A stretch of 64,000 nucleotides of DNA from Zizania palustris (Eukaryota > Streptophyta > Magnoliopsida > Poales > Poaceae). The notes beneath the pieces were generated by a model. It did not search any database. It was not told the origin of the DNA and was given only the letters and a program-made list of their open reading frames with translations. Each line of letters opens with the position of its first letter. The first letter of the stretch is position 1. Made by a program: the position numbers and the translations under genes. The DNA lies in NCBI GenBank assembly GCA_019279435.1, contig JAAALK010000286.1:28147712-28211711 (forward strand), written 5' to 3'. Of the stretch, positions 21,687-32,224 are shown piece by piece.

Positions 21687-21978
21687 GAAGCCCGAGGTCA
21701 CACGACACATTAACTCTTGCGCCGGTTCGCATTCCTCTGATAGTGGCACATGGGCCATATCGGGAATACACGAGAGGTCGTCCTAGGGGTTCAGGCCCCA
21801 CGACGGGAGTTCGTACGCCGCGACGCCTCGCCCACATGCTCTTGGCGACCTAAACCCTTCATCATCTGACATCCCAGGAGAATACTAGTGGTGAGCTAGT
21901 TTCTAAGAGTCTTTTATTGCGGCATTATCTCTGGCACACCCTCCCCTTCTCACTTGCAGGCCAGTCGAACGAGTGGAT

Positions 21979-21990
21979 GTGAGGGGCTAT
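21979..21990 (+). other. H polypurine tract
   Basis: GTGAGGGGCTAT immediately before the 3' LTR. Confidence 0.75.
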
Positions 21991-22747
21991 TGTTGGGGGG
22001 AATAATCCCAGCAGTAGTCAGGGCAGGATTAAAAGTCGTCATGAATATTGTAACCTATGGCCACATGGTCCGACGAACAGGTGTGGGCCACAAATCTATC
22101 AACGAGGACGCACCGGGCCTACCCCGGAACCGAAGGTAGGCTCCGTAGGAGCCTTAGACCTCAGGTCCGAGCTGAGGTCCACTACGGTCTACGGTGTCTG
22201 CCCAAGGCTAGAGGCCCTCGATGGTTGGCCTTTTGGCTATTCATCGAAGGGTTTCGAGTGTAGCCCCTCGAAGGCTAGGGGCCCTCAGAAGACGATCCCG
22301 GAGATGACCGCGATGGGATCCAGAGTGAGGTCTCAAGGAGTTCGGTCGTGGCGGGGCGCCAACCACTAAAGCAGAAGCGTGACAATCGTGACATCAAGTA
22401 GTTCCTGTAGAGCGCGATGAGCGGGTCGGTAGCAGTCTCATCTCGATTAGGTGTACGATGAGACCGAACATGCGTGTCGTCACGCCTACCAATTATAGTC
22501 ATGTCTAAGTGATGAGCAGAGTATGTATTACTGTACCCCTACCAAATTGGAGTATGGAGTCTGTAATGATGTATGCGGGACTGGGGTACAAAGGTATTGG
22601 CCCGGCTAAGTGCTCCACTATAAATACCTTCTCCTCGTATTGTATAGGGATCATCTGGCTCAAGATCCAAGAATATAGCCTTCGGGCAAAGATTTCCATC
22701 TTGATCTAGTTTTCTCAAACCTGTCGGCGTAATCTTTTATGCTAACA
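21991..22747 (+). repeat. H 3' LTR
   Basis: TGTTGGGGGGAATAATCC to TATGCTAACA, 757 bp, with a TATA box CTATAAATA at 22618-22626. There is no second copy in the window. Confidence 0.82.
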
Positions 22748-22789
22748 GGCGTCTTGCATAAGGCGATGACGCGCAGGGAGTGGAGGTCT

Positions 22790-23110
22790 CCTATTCATAA
22801 TCAAATCCAACAACAAAATCACAATTTCACATTCACATATCCAAAACATAATCACGCATTCACATTCACATCCACAACCACATTTACACATTCAAAATCA
22901 CATCCACACATATTCAACCATTCAAAATTACATCCACACACATTCAACCATTCAAAATCACATTACTTCACAAATTCATCCACAATCTTCACCTCCGCAA
23001 ACACATTCACAAAAATAACCAACATTCACATCGTCCACTTCAACAAAGCATCCACATTCACAAACGTAACCATTTGAAGTCACAAATAAACATTACAGGC
23101 ACAAGTCACA
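22790..23110 (-). repeat. Low-complexity CACATTCACA region
   Basis: Strongly biased (CA, TTC) sequence with about 30-bp repeats ending CACATTCAACCATTCAAAAT near 22890-22975. An open frame on the plus strand is composition-driven. It probably belongs to the CACTA 3' region. Confidence 0.65.
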
Positions 23111-23339
23111 AATCCTGATTCACAAATGCATAACAAGACAATACATACTCGCTCAACACCATCACAGTCGCTGCCTCTCGGTCATTCACATTTTAAGACG
23201 AAGGTCCATCTTGAAATAAATAATTTTATTTATTTCTGCAATCTAAAGCAATAAATAAAATTAGAGAAAAAAGTCAACTAACAAACTAATTGAAATAAGC
23301 ATCTTAACGCTAACTAAAGTAACTCAAGTAACAACATGT

Positions 23340-24650
23340 CAGGAGGTACCTCAGCTGCAGGAGGACGAAATGGAATAAATGGTGGTGGGGTAGGTATTGG
23401 TTGGAACTGTGACATGTCAAATCCATGAAGTTGTTGGGTCATTTGATATACATGGTGTAATGCAATCAGTCAGTTTTAAACCTATTGCTAAATGTTATAT
23501 AGTTGTAATGCAGTAAACTAAACTTACTTGCATTATCGCCTGCTGTTGTGCTAAGCAAGCAACATAATACTCATCTTGTTGCCTTATTGCCTCGTCTCAT
23601 TGCCTCATTTCCTCGTCTTGCTTCCTCAATTCTTCCGTCAGCTGAAGCACTTGCGAGTTTTCTAAGCGGCGACAGCTAACTCCTATGGAGCCCTACGACG
23701 ATTGACTTAACTTCTAAGCTCTCACCGTCCTTGAGTCAATAACTCCATTGAACATGGAATACCTACAACATTGAAATAATTAGTTACCATTGCAGTATCT
23801 CACACAAAACATTGAGAAACATCATCTCACCGTCCATGGCTCTTTCTACCTCTACTAGCTTACACGACCATTGGGTCAACATGTTTCCTTCACCAATAAT
23901 ACTTCTCTCCATGGACTTGAACCATTTGTTGACCATATTGCGTCTACAAAAACCAACAATGCCAATTAGACTGAGAAAAATGATATAAACTCTTAAAATT
24001 GTTAACATCTCACCAAATGATCTGTGGTTGACTGACTACACGATGTATCTGGATGTGCAGGATCTACTCCTTTATGACCACCGATATAAACCTCGATGTC
24101 ACTTGGCGCAACACCAGTTTGAGCTTCCTGTAGATATGAGTTAGTCACATTACAATGCATATATAGATAAAGTGACAAATGTAGGTCTTACCATGCGTTT
24201 AGCCAAGCGGATATGTCTATCGGCCTCATATCTATGCTTCGGATCCATTCCACGACATAGCCTTTTATTCTTAGATACATTCTTGAATTTATCTAAAGAC
24301 CAAAGCTTGTAGAATTCAAAGTAGGCATTGTCGCGTTTTGCAAACCACGAAATCCTCACCCGAAATGATGTTAAGCTTCTGTATTATATGAAAATAAATC
24401 TCAAAAATCGAAGATTAAAAGTGTTAGAATTGTTTACTGGACGATATTTCTCCTCAGTCAAGTATTTGTGGGAGAACCCTTCGTCTTGCTCATTCGTTGC
24501 CCTATCTTCTCCTTGTAGTATGCATTGTTCGCCTTAATCCGGGCATACGAAATCGTGTCCTTCACCACCTTATGTGCATTGTTGTTTAAGACAACAAGGG
24601 CATGATTATGGTGATTGCTTGATTCTAACAAGCAAAAACATAACTGCAAA
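23340..24650 (-). pseudogene. CACTA second protein (Transposase_24-like), fragments
   Basis: Minus-strand fragments in several frames, probably exons plus decay. They are KVVKDTISYARIKANNAYYK (near 24560), a Lys/Arg-rich stretch WSLDKFKNVSKNKRLC (near 24270), QTGVAPSDIEVYIGGHKG (near 24090), NKWFKSMERSIIGEGN (near 23900), a Gln-rich piece (QQDEYYVACLAQQQAI, near 23560) and a Pro-rich end FQPIPTPPPFIPFRPP (near 23400). The order matches the plant Ptta/En/Spm protein family (PF03004), named from memory. Exact exon limits are unclear. Confidence 0.65.
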
Positions 24651-24699
24651 AGTCATGATTAGTAACCTACTATAACTCCAAAAGTTTTATGTTAAAACA

Positions 24700-25999
24700 A
24701 AATATCGTATGTCAGAAAATCGTGGACCGACCACAGATACGCGATTCAAAGATTGAATTTTTGCTTCTAGCCATAGTCATATGCTTCAACTCATTTCCAC
24801 AATTGTTTCAACTCTTCAATTAATGGCTTCAGCATCACGTTGAGGCGTGTTCCAGGATGCTCTGGACCAGGTATAATGAGACACGGGAACATAAATTCAT
24901 ATTTCATACAAACGAAGTGGAAGGTTGTATGGAATAGCAAAGACAGGCCAACAAGAGTATGACGATGCAGTTATATTGAAAGGTGTGAATCCATCTGTTT
25001 TTAACCCGATGCAAACATTCCTTGCATCCCTAGCAAAGTCTGCGTAAAAATCATCTAGAGCCTTCCATGCCTCACCATCAGATGGGTTCACCATTACTTG
25101 GTCATTCCCACGTACACTTTCCTTATGCCATCTCATATGCCTAGCGGTTTTCTTTGAGAGAAACAATCATTTCACCCGAGGTGTAAGAGGCATGTAACTA
25201 AGATGCTTATGAGCAACCTGTGTCGTCACCTTTTCACCATCTTCGTTTACGACCTCTACGAACCTCGGTTTACCACATTTTAAGCATTACATCTCATTCT
25301 TATGTTCCTTCCAGAAAAGCATGCAGTTATTTTGGCACACTTCAATCTTCTCATACTCCATACGAAGAGCAAAAAGCATTTTTTGACCAATATATGTCTT
25401 TCGACATCTTATGATTCATAGGAAGGACATCACTGATCAGGTTCACGATCTCCTTATAACAATTGTTGGAGAATACAAACTTTGACTTAATGACCATAAG
25501 ACGGGTCATGAAAGCGAGTACGATTACTGTGGTGTGCTCATGCAACGGATCTTCTGAAGCTCTAAGGATGTCGAAAAACTTTTTGAACCTACGGTATAGG
25601 AGGATTCTCAGGGTTTGTTTGAAACTTCGGTTGTATAGCATCAAGCATCTCATCCATCCTATCGTCAGTTGTGCTATCATCTTCTTCCACTACTAATACC
25701 GGTTTTTCACGAAATATCTCGCCATGGTGCACCCAAACTTCATAATCTTGCAAGAAACCATACTTGCAAATGTGCAGTGACAACGTTCTCTTGTCTTGCT
25801 AACGAGAATTTCTACACTTCATGCATGGGCACCTCGCGCTAGTTGTTTTTGTGAAAGCGAATGCACAGTCAACAAATTTTTTAGCGTTGATCATCCACTC
25901 CTTCGTGTGATCTCCACCTTTTTTCTAACCACTATACATCCACTGTCGGTCATCCTTAGCGATTCTAGAGACAAAACATTCATTCAATCGAGAATCCAT
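24700..25999 (-). pseudogene. CACTA TNP2-type transposase, N-terminal part
   Basis: The ATG at 25999 begins MDSRLNECFVSRIAKDDRQW, matching the transposase-associated N-terminal domain (PF13963), with CPCMKCRN and LHICKYGFLQDYEVWVHHGE. After an acidic linker come FFDILRASEDPLHE, KSKFVFSNNCYKEIVNLISD, the CLKCGKPRFVE zinc region, and ARHMRWHKESVRGNDQVMVN with LKTDGFTPFNITASSYSCWP (Transposase_21, PF02992). The frame fades after IPGPEHPGTR and the homologue of LLWTINDF near 24720. The remaining C-terminal part is absent. Many stops and frame changes: non-functional. Confidence 0.82.
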
Positions 26000-26069
26000 C
26001 ATAAGTAATAGACGTTTTTACATACCACAGCCCTATGTCTATAGGAAAATATATGTCCTAAACCCACCC

Positions 26070-26256
26070 AAGAGTGACCGATAGAGCGTGGTATTTATGA
26101 TGAGCCATGAGTCCGAACAAAATTTCAGCAGCATAACCCTACTGTTCTCCAGTTGCACGTCTGATAGTGGTGCAATGGAGAACAACAAGGTTATGACACT
26201 GAAATCTCATTCGGACTCATGACTCATCATAAATACCACGCTCTGTCGCCCACTCC
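26070..26256. repeat. Long inverted repeat (about 87-bp arms)
   Basis: Arms 26070-26156 and 26170-26256 are near-perfect reverse complements sharing AGCGTGGTATTTATGATGAG, separated by about 13 bp. It lies just upstream of the TNP2 start in the transcribed direction. A foldback of this size could be a small inverted-repeat insertion or the CACTA leader. No flanking duplication was recognised. Confidence 0.85.
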
Positions 26257-26319
26257 GAGGCTGTCCAAAAAGGGATAATTCCGGACATACACATCTTACA
26301 CGCATGACATGTGTGAGAC

Positions 26320-26840
26320 ATGTTGGTCCAAAACGGGTGACGCATAGGTTTCGTTATACTATTTATGTTGTTGTCAAATAAAAAATTGCATACGAAAAGA
26401 ATATATAAGAAAAAATATATAATACTAATCACCCTAATGAAATCATCAACAAACTATAAATTAATACAAGAATATAATTAATAGCATATATATAATATCA
26501 CAACATATAATGCATATGAAAAAATAACATCGCATATGAAACATATGTAAAAGCACAATATTAATACATGAATAAATTTTTTTAACATCATAACATATAT
26601 TGCATATAAACATCGCATAGTTTCTTTATTTCTCATAAACAACACATATTATATCAAAACTCATACTCTAAAATTATTTGCACATGACCTTAAATTTTTT
26701 CCGACAAATTAAACATTTCATAACAAGCTAGTAGGGGTCAAAATTCACAAATCAATTCACAATTCATGAGTCACAATTTACAATTCACAAAGTAAACAAT
26801 TCAATCACAAGTGAGGAAATTAGATAAAGTAGGGGAAAAA
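26320..26840. other. AT-rich noncoding DNA in CACTA
   Basis: No supported gene; simple AT-rich sequence with many CATAT and CACAATTCA words. Confidence 0.5.
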
Positions 26841-26865
26841 TTACATTGGCACTGCGGAGGCGACG

Positions 26866-27110
26866 GGCGGTGGAGGCCGGCGGACGGCGACGGTTAGTGG
26901 GCAACGGTAGTCGGCGGGCGATGGCAGACAGCGGCGGTCGGTGGGCAATGACGGACGGCGGCGGTCGGCGGGCAACGACGGACGGCGTCGGCCGGCGGCG
27001 GGGCACTCGGGTAGCCGGCGGCTGCACGCTCGGGCGGACGGCGGTGGCCAGCAGTGGGGCACTCGGGCGGGTGCGGGGGCGGCGGCAGCAGGGGCGGGAA
27101 GGAGCGCGCA
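26866..27110. repeat. GC-rich degenerate minisatellite in CACTA 5' region
   Basis: Imperfect repeats of about 27 bp built on CGGCGGTCGGCGGGCAACG, best near 26890-27000. Open frames on both strands give Arg/Gly- or Pro/Arg-rich repetitive peptides and are not believable as genes. Confidence 0.7.
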
Positions 27111-27161
27111 TATAGGAAAATAGGTTTCCCGGTACGCGCGAGCGGGGTGGAAAATATCTTC

Positions 27162-27230
27162 ATAACTTCTGTTGGCCAGCATTAAAGCCGACAGATTTCC
27201 ATCGGCTTTAATGCTGGCCGACGGAAGTTA
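27162..27230. repeat. CACTA subterminal inverted repeat 1
   Basis: Arms 27162-27193 and 27200-27230 pair, centred on a 6-bp loop, with the core GCCAGCATTAAAGCCGAC. It contains the CCGACGGAAGTTA motif, a likely transposase-binding repeat. Confidence 0.8.
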
Positions 27231-27283
27231 AAGGTTCTATACCGGACGGGAAAATATCCCCTTTAATTTTTGGCTTCTTTAAA

Positions 27284-27311
27284 CCGACGGAAGTTAATTA
27301 ACTTCCGTCGG
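27284..27311. repeat. CACTA 28-bp perfect palindrome
   Basis: CCGACGGAAGTTAA followed directly by its reverse complement. It is the second copy of the subterminal motif, 50 bp from the terminus. Confidence 0.88.
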
Positions 27312-27360
27312 CTTTCGGAAATGCTGACGAAAGTTAAAATGGTCGACAGAATTTTATTAT

Positions 27361-27372
27361 TTTCTTGTAGTG
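27361..27372 (-). repeat. CACTA terminal inverted repeat
   Basis: Minus-strand CACTACAAGAAA, the conserved CACTA-superfamily end. It is the only terminus in the window. Confidence 0.85.
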
Positions 27373-27987
27373 AAGCGAATAAAGGGCTCAGATTTAATGG
27401 ATGGTAGATGATGATAGATGAATAGATCTGTCAATTATATAGTAGTATGATATAATTAATAATCTGACTCAACCATCTCCACGCTTATCTAATAATTAAT
27501 ATTATGTTATAATACTGATTTATTTTAAGTTGTCCTAAAAATAAAAACTGGTATAGGTTATTTTTAGATTATATAGTTATTAGTTTCATAATTTTAAACC
27601 ATAATTTGAAACGTTCGAGTAAAGTTCAGATTATAAAATTAGTTGTAACAACTAAAACGTTTCTACCGAGACTAATTACCTTCTACTAGTAGTATACCAG
27701 TATTAACGCTACGATAAAAATCGGAGGATAATAAATATATTAAACTTGAATTAAATAATGAGATAAATTAAGATTCGCTATGGAACTCCTTAACAATAAT
27801 CTATATGAAATGAAGGATGAGATAAGTAATTAAAGTGATGCAAGAAGAAACAACATCATTTTATTTGTGACATATTGAAGGATAACTTATACTTAGAGGG
27901 ATTGTCAATTTGAACAAGTCGTTTAGTGTTGTTGTGAATTAAAGTTATTGCTACTTCAACAATAGCTTGTGTAGAGCGATAATTCTT
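27373..27987. other. Unassigned AT-rich DNA
   Basis: Lies between the CACTA end and solo LTR J. I recognise no gene and no terminal repeats. It may be old host DNA, or a decayed continuation of the A2 LTR that J split. The last five bases (TTCTT, 27983-27987) are the target duplication of J. Confidence 0.5.
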
Positions 27988-30188
27988 TGAGAAACCAAGT
28001 GAGGCTTTCACTGTGATTTTATCTTGATGATGAGTGATTGACAAGATTGTCTCACTAATTTGGTTGGTTGTGTGAGTCATGGTATGGGTTGCATGGAGTT
28101 GTGTGTTTTGCTTGTCTCGTGTGTGTAGGGTTGAGATGCTTGTCAATTGTCGATGGCGGGTGATCAGGATCAGGCAGGGAGTCTGATGCTAGATGGTCGA
28201 GGATGCCAGAAGAAGTTGAAGATGATCTCAGGCGTACGCATGGAGATGAGGCAAGACATGGACGAACTGATGATCGAGACGATGTGTTGATCAAGTCAGC
28301 GAAAGGGAAGCCAGTGCAAATGACAACATGGCTTGAGGGATCGAGAGCGGGAGAGACTTGCTGGCAGTCGAGTTCGTGGACTGGCGACACATGTCGAAGA
28401 TCTGGGAGGCTTTGTCGGTTTTGGCTGAAAACTATCACATCAGAAAAAGTTTTTAATTTACAATAAATATGAGTTTATTTTTCTATTTAGTAGTCTAGAT
28501 TAAGTGTAATATTTTAGTATATTTCGGAATTTTTAATTCTGAAAAAATATTAAAAGAATAGGGTCAATGATGTAATAAATTAGGAGTATACATTTGTGTA
28601 TTTTTCAGAATTATTAATTCTGAAAATACATAATGACAATTAGGTAAATACTTGGTCTTTTAACCCTAATGGTATTTTGGGAAATACCTTGATGGGTTTG
28701 CCTATATAAAGGACCGCTTGCCTAAGAGTTAGGGCTAAACTTTTGGGGGCTACCTAACCAAAAAATTTATTCATCTTTGCTATTCCACTTTTGCTGCTTT
28801 CTTCTTTAATGTGCAATGTTCATCTGTTTTGAATTATCGGGCAAAGTTTCTTGAAGTATTACTGTGATCCGATACGTTTCATTGTTTCTTGTCACCAGCA
28901 TCAAATTTCTGTAGCACCTTCCTTGACGCCGCACAACGCTGGCTAATTTTTGTCGCTACAGAGCCATCGTTTTGCATTTGCGATTTTGGTCTTGATCTGC
29001 TAAAACAGTACTGCCCAAACCGAATCAAGGTATTGATTGATCTTTTGAGAATTTGCATTCTGTTGGTTTTCTTTCTCTAGTTCGGGTTCAGGAATGTTTC
29101 TATTGAAAGTTTCTTATAGATTTTCATAGCGGCCTAGCACTATTCACTATCATCTGCCAGGTTTAGTGTAATCAGAGTTTTGCTTCTTCTGAATTTTGTT
29201 TGCCTTGTTTTAATTTCTCCACTGGTTTTTGATTGAGCGGGCTGTGTTTTCTGCTTTTATTCATGTACTGCAAGAACCATGTGGTGGTATCCTGGATGAG
29301 CTACAGGCGGTAGCTGTGTTCAGAAATCTGTAGTGTTGCTGTTAAAAATTCAGTACTGCTTTGATGTTTCTCCAGCGTTGATTCAACAATTTTTGATTGA
29401 CCTTTGTTATGAGATTTTATTTGATTCTTCTGAGTTCATCCTATTCAGCTATTAGTTTGTGCTCTGATTATTGAGATCGAAGAATCTTTTCAGAGTGCAA
29501 ACAAGTAGAGCAGTGGTTCTGTATATTTGATTCCTTCAACCATGCTGCAGAATATGTTGTGTGACTCATGGTTCATCTCAGCATTTTGATTAGAGTTCGA
29601 TTAATGTGTTTTTGATCTAGATTCAATTTTTGTTTTAATTCCTGTTTGCCAGTGTAATTTGTGTCCTTGATTCTTGTTGCCAGATACTCAATAGAAGCAT
29701 GGTTGTGCTCAAGCACTTGATGCAATATAGTATTGCTGATCAGAATGGTTGCTTCAGTTCAGTATCAAATTTGTGCTTCAGGTCTCTTGATTAAATATCA
29801 GTTCTATATCCATTTGTAGGATTAGTAATACTGAATGATAGTTTGTTGATTCTCTTCTGAAATTTGATACTTGTCTGTTCTCTGCATTATTTTGAACTTT
29901 GTCGACGTTTCAATCACCGATTGCTTCCTGTCGGCATTTCAATTACCGATCAAGAAACTGTAAATCAGCAAATCAGCCTCCGACAGAAGCAGTTCGGCAT
30001 TTCAAACTCTGATCTAGAAGGAAAGTTCAAATTGAGTTGATTCTTGTTCTGGATTTGTACTGTGATCCTCAATTTTGCTTCTGCAATCTTTTAGAGGTGC
30101 GTTGAGTGATCTGAACAGGCCATCAATTCGAGAGAATTTGTCGAGGCACCTATTCACCCCCCCTCTAGTCACCTATTCCGATCCCACA
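27988..30188 (+). mobile_element. Solo LTR J (copia, A2-related)
   Basis: A 2,201-bp LTR from TGAGAAACCAAG to TTCCGATCCCACA, flanked by TTCTT on both sides (27983-27987 and 30189-30193), with no primer site or internal region. It is therefore a solo LTR left by LTR-LTR recombination. It is related to the A2 LTR: both share the head motif TGATGAGTGATTGACAAG, the end CCGATCCCACA and internal blocks, but they lie in opposite orientation. Short open frames inside are not genes. Confidence 0.9.
28701..28710 (+). promoter_or_regulatory. TATA box in solo LTR J
   Basis: CCTATATAAA, about 715 bp into the LTR. It could still drive outward transcription toward A2. Confidence 0.6.
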
Positions 30189-30193
30189 TTCTT

Positions 30194-32196
30194 GTTCAAC
30201 CTAACCTAAATCCATTGGCATGAAAATATTTTTAGATTGCAATATTATACCAGCTTTCAGTTTTGATTTGAGTTCAAATTCAGAACATATTTTTGTTCTG
30301 ATTCCAGCTCAATTCAAACAGACAACAAATTCAATTAGAGTTGGATATTCAACAGAAAATGATCTGAGTTTGAACAAATTTAGAGATTCTTCAGGTTTTG
30401 ATCAGAACATGAACAAATTTGATTTATCCTAGAAACCATATTTTAGTTTATCAGAGTTTGATTTATATATGAACATTCAGAACAACAACAGTGATTATAC
30501 CAATTTCTGCAACACAGAGAAGTTACTGAAAGAACCTGAATATAGAAATGGATTCAATACAGCACTTGAGCAAAACTTGAACTGAAAGTGAATAGCATTT
30601 CAGAGGTAAATTGAATAGATACAAAGCAGAGATTCTAAAACAAATCAGAACTGAATCACTTGATAGATTTTAGGTTTATATCTGAAAACTATACTCTCAA
30701 CAATTCAGATAAAAACTGTTTCACTTCTAAAAACTTGTTACTTCTACCAAAACTTGCTACTCAGAATGAGATAGATCACAAATTAAATCCAGAGAACTAT
30801 TTCATATTCAACTCTTCACATATCAATCAATTTTAGAACCGAATTTTCAGAACTTGAAGTGATTCAATTATCAACAGAATAAACACTGCTAAACCTGAAA
30901 ACAGAATCTTTGAAGATAATCCTTCTTCAATTAATTACTGCTTGAATCAGAATTTTCAACCCAAAATACTTTGTTCATCCACTCTAAAGTATTTTGTGAG
31001 CAAAAACATGATCCCCAACCTTCAGCATGTTCACAAGGATGAAACAAACATTTTCTCAAACACTTAAAAGGGGGTTCAGTTCAATTCAGATAAAACAGAT
31101 CTGCTCAAATCAGAATAGAGAGGTAGCACTTTTGATCAGCAAAATAATCAAGAAAGAGTCACAGAAACCAGTTGCAACTTTCGAAAATGGAACAGTCAAA
31201 ACATCCACTACAAAAGATGTATAAACATTTAACACAAGTTCTGCAGAAGATTCTCCAGAAACGAGCTCAAAAAATCGAATTCAGCAAAACTGAAATCCTG
31301 TGTTGGGTACTGACCTGGTATAGGCGCTGCACTGTTCACGTTGTCGGATGAGGAATAGTGACGCAGAATTGATCCAAAGCAGCAAGAACACAGCAAAACT
31401 TGTATGAATTTGATATTTTGGTTCAGCCAAAAGAACAGCCACCTGCCCATGGATATGGTCCTCTATTTATAGGCCAACCATGGGGGGTATTTCTGAAAAG
31501 AACCATCTAGAATTAAAATATTACACAAAGGTCCTATTTCTTTTAATATATTTTCAGAATTAAGAAATTCTGAAAAATATACCAAAGGAGTACACTTGCT
31601 CTAGACACTTACTAAAATTAAACCTAGTTTATTACACAAAGACTCAACACTAAAAAGGACTCATAACTATTGAAATTAACAAAACTAGATTTGTGACGGT
31701 TTTCAACAAAAACCAACAAAGCCTATCAACCCTTCGACTCGTGACACCGCTCGCGACTCCGAGCGTCAGCAAACCACTTCCACTCTTGATCCCCTCGAGC
31801 CGCCTGAATGCTTGCCCTGGCCTCCCTCTCGTAGACCCGGTCATCACGTTGTCGCTTCCATCCATCCGTCCAAGTCTTGCTCGGTCTCTTCGTGCACTCT
31901 TGAGATCTTCTCCAACTTCGCCCGGCCTCCCAGATTCTCTAGCATCGAGCTCCCCGCTTGACCCTTGATAACTCACCATCGATAGTTGGCCAGCATCTCC
32001 ACCCTGCACATCCAAGACAAGCCAAAACAAGAACGCGACGCACTAACGAAACCCTTGGCACACAATCCTCTCTTTACATCGAACCCCTCGATGCACTCAA
32101 CCTGACACACAACCAATCGCTCAACCACTTGATCACTCAAAAGCTCATCCTTGTCAATCACTCATCATTTAGATAGAAACCACCATTGGTTTCACA
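30194..32196 (-). repeat. A2 3' LTR (left boundary uncertain)
   Basis: The minus-strand head TGTGAAACCAATGG at 32196 follows the polypurine tract. The TATA box is at 31463-31472. About 1.25 kb follows the TATA box, then homology is lost at or before the J insertion. Short open frames here are not supported as genes. Confidence 0.75.
31463..31472 (-). promoter_or_regulatory. TATA box in A2 LTR
   Basis: CTATAAATAG on the minus strand. Confidence 0.65.
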
Positions 32197-32224
32197 ATCT
32201 CCCCCTTAATGAGTGCATTTACAA
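32151..32224 (-). promoter_or_regulatory. Inverted repeat bracketing the A2 polypurine tract
   Basis: Plus-strand arms 32151-32167 and 32207-32224 pair and enclose the polypurine tract (minus AAGGGGGAGA, 32198-32206) and the LTR start. B and D have equivalent structures, with a covarying base pair. Confidence 0.65.

Larger units (their letters stand above)
21674..22747 (+). mobile_element. Tat-like Ty3 element H, 3' end
   Basis: Plus-strand Ty3 element of which only the last 317 bp of internal DNA, the polypurine tract and a 757-bp 3' LTR are in the window. The LTR ends (TGTTGGGGGG, GTAATCTTTTATGCTAACA) and the polypurine tract resemble those of G, so it is a relative. The rest lies left of the window beyond F. 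The bases after the LTR, 22748-22752 (GGCGT), should be its target duplication in the CACTA element. Confidence 0.82.
22748..27372 (-). mobile_element. Defective CACTA (En/Spm) transposon, left end outside window
   Basis: DNA transposon read right to left. The terminal CACTACAAGAAA (minus strand) is at 27361-27372, next to subterminal palindromes built on CCGACGGAAGTTAA. Inside, remnants of a TNP2-type transposase and of a second CACTA protein follow in the usual order. H is inserted at 22747/22748, so the other terminus should lie left of the window. The 3-bp target duplication should be AAG (27373-27375). Both proteins are degenerate and TNP2 has lost its C-terminal part. Confidence 0.85.

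Noticed and set aside
22739..23077. Thr/His/Phe-rich plus-strand frame
   Set aside because: Product of CACATTCA low-complexity DNA in the CACTA 3' region.
26841..27182. Arg/Gly- and Pro/Arg-rich open frames on both strands
   Set aside because: They are translations of a GC-rich degenerate minisatellite in the CACTA end; all frames are open for compositional reasons.
27373..27987. Host single-copy gene between the CACTA element and J
   Set aside because: No open frame of note, no splice-supported structure, strongly AT-rich.
28055..28466. Open frames on both strands at the start of solo LTR J, also at 31650-32030
   Set aside because: LTR sequence shared by J and A2; the frame is not preserved between them.
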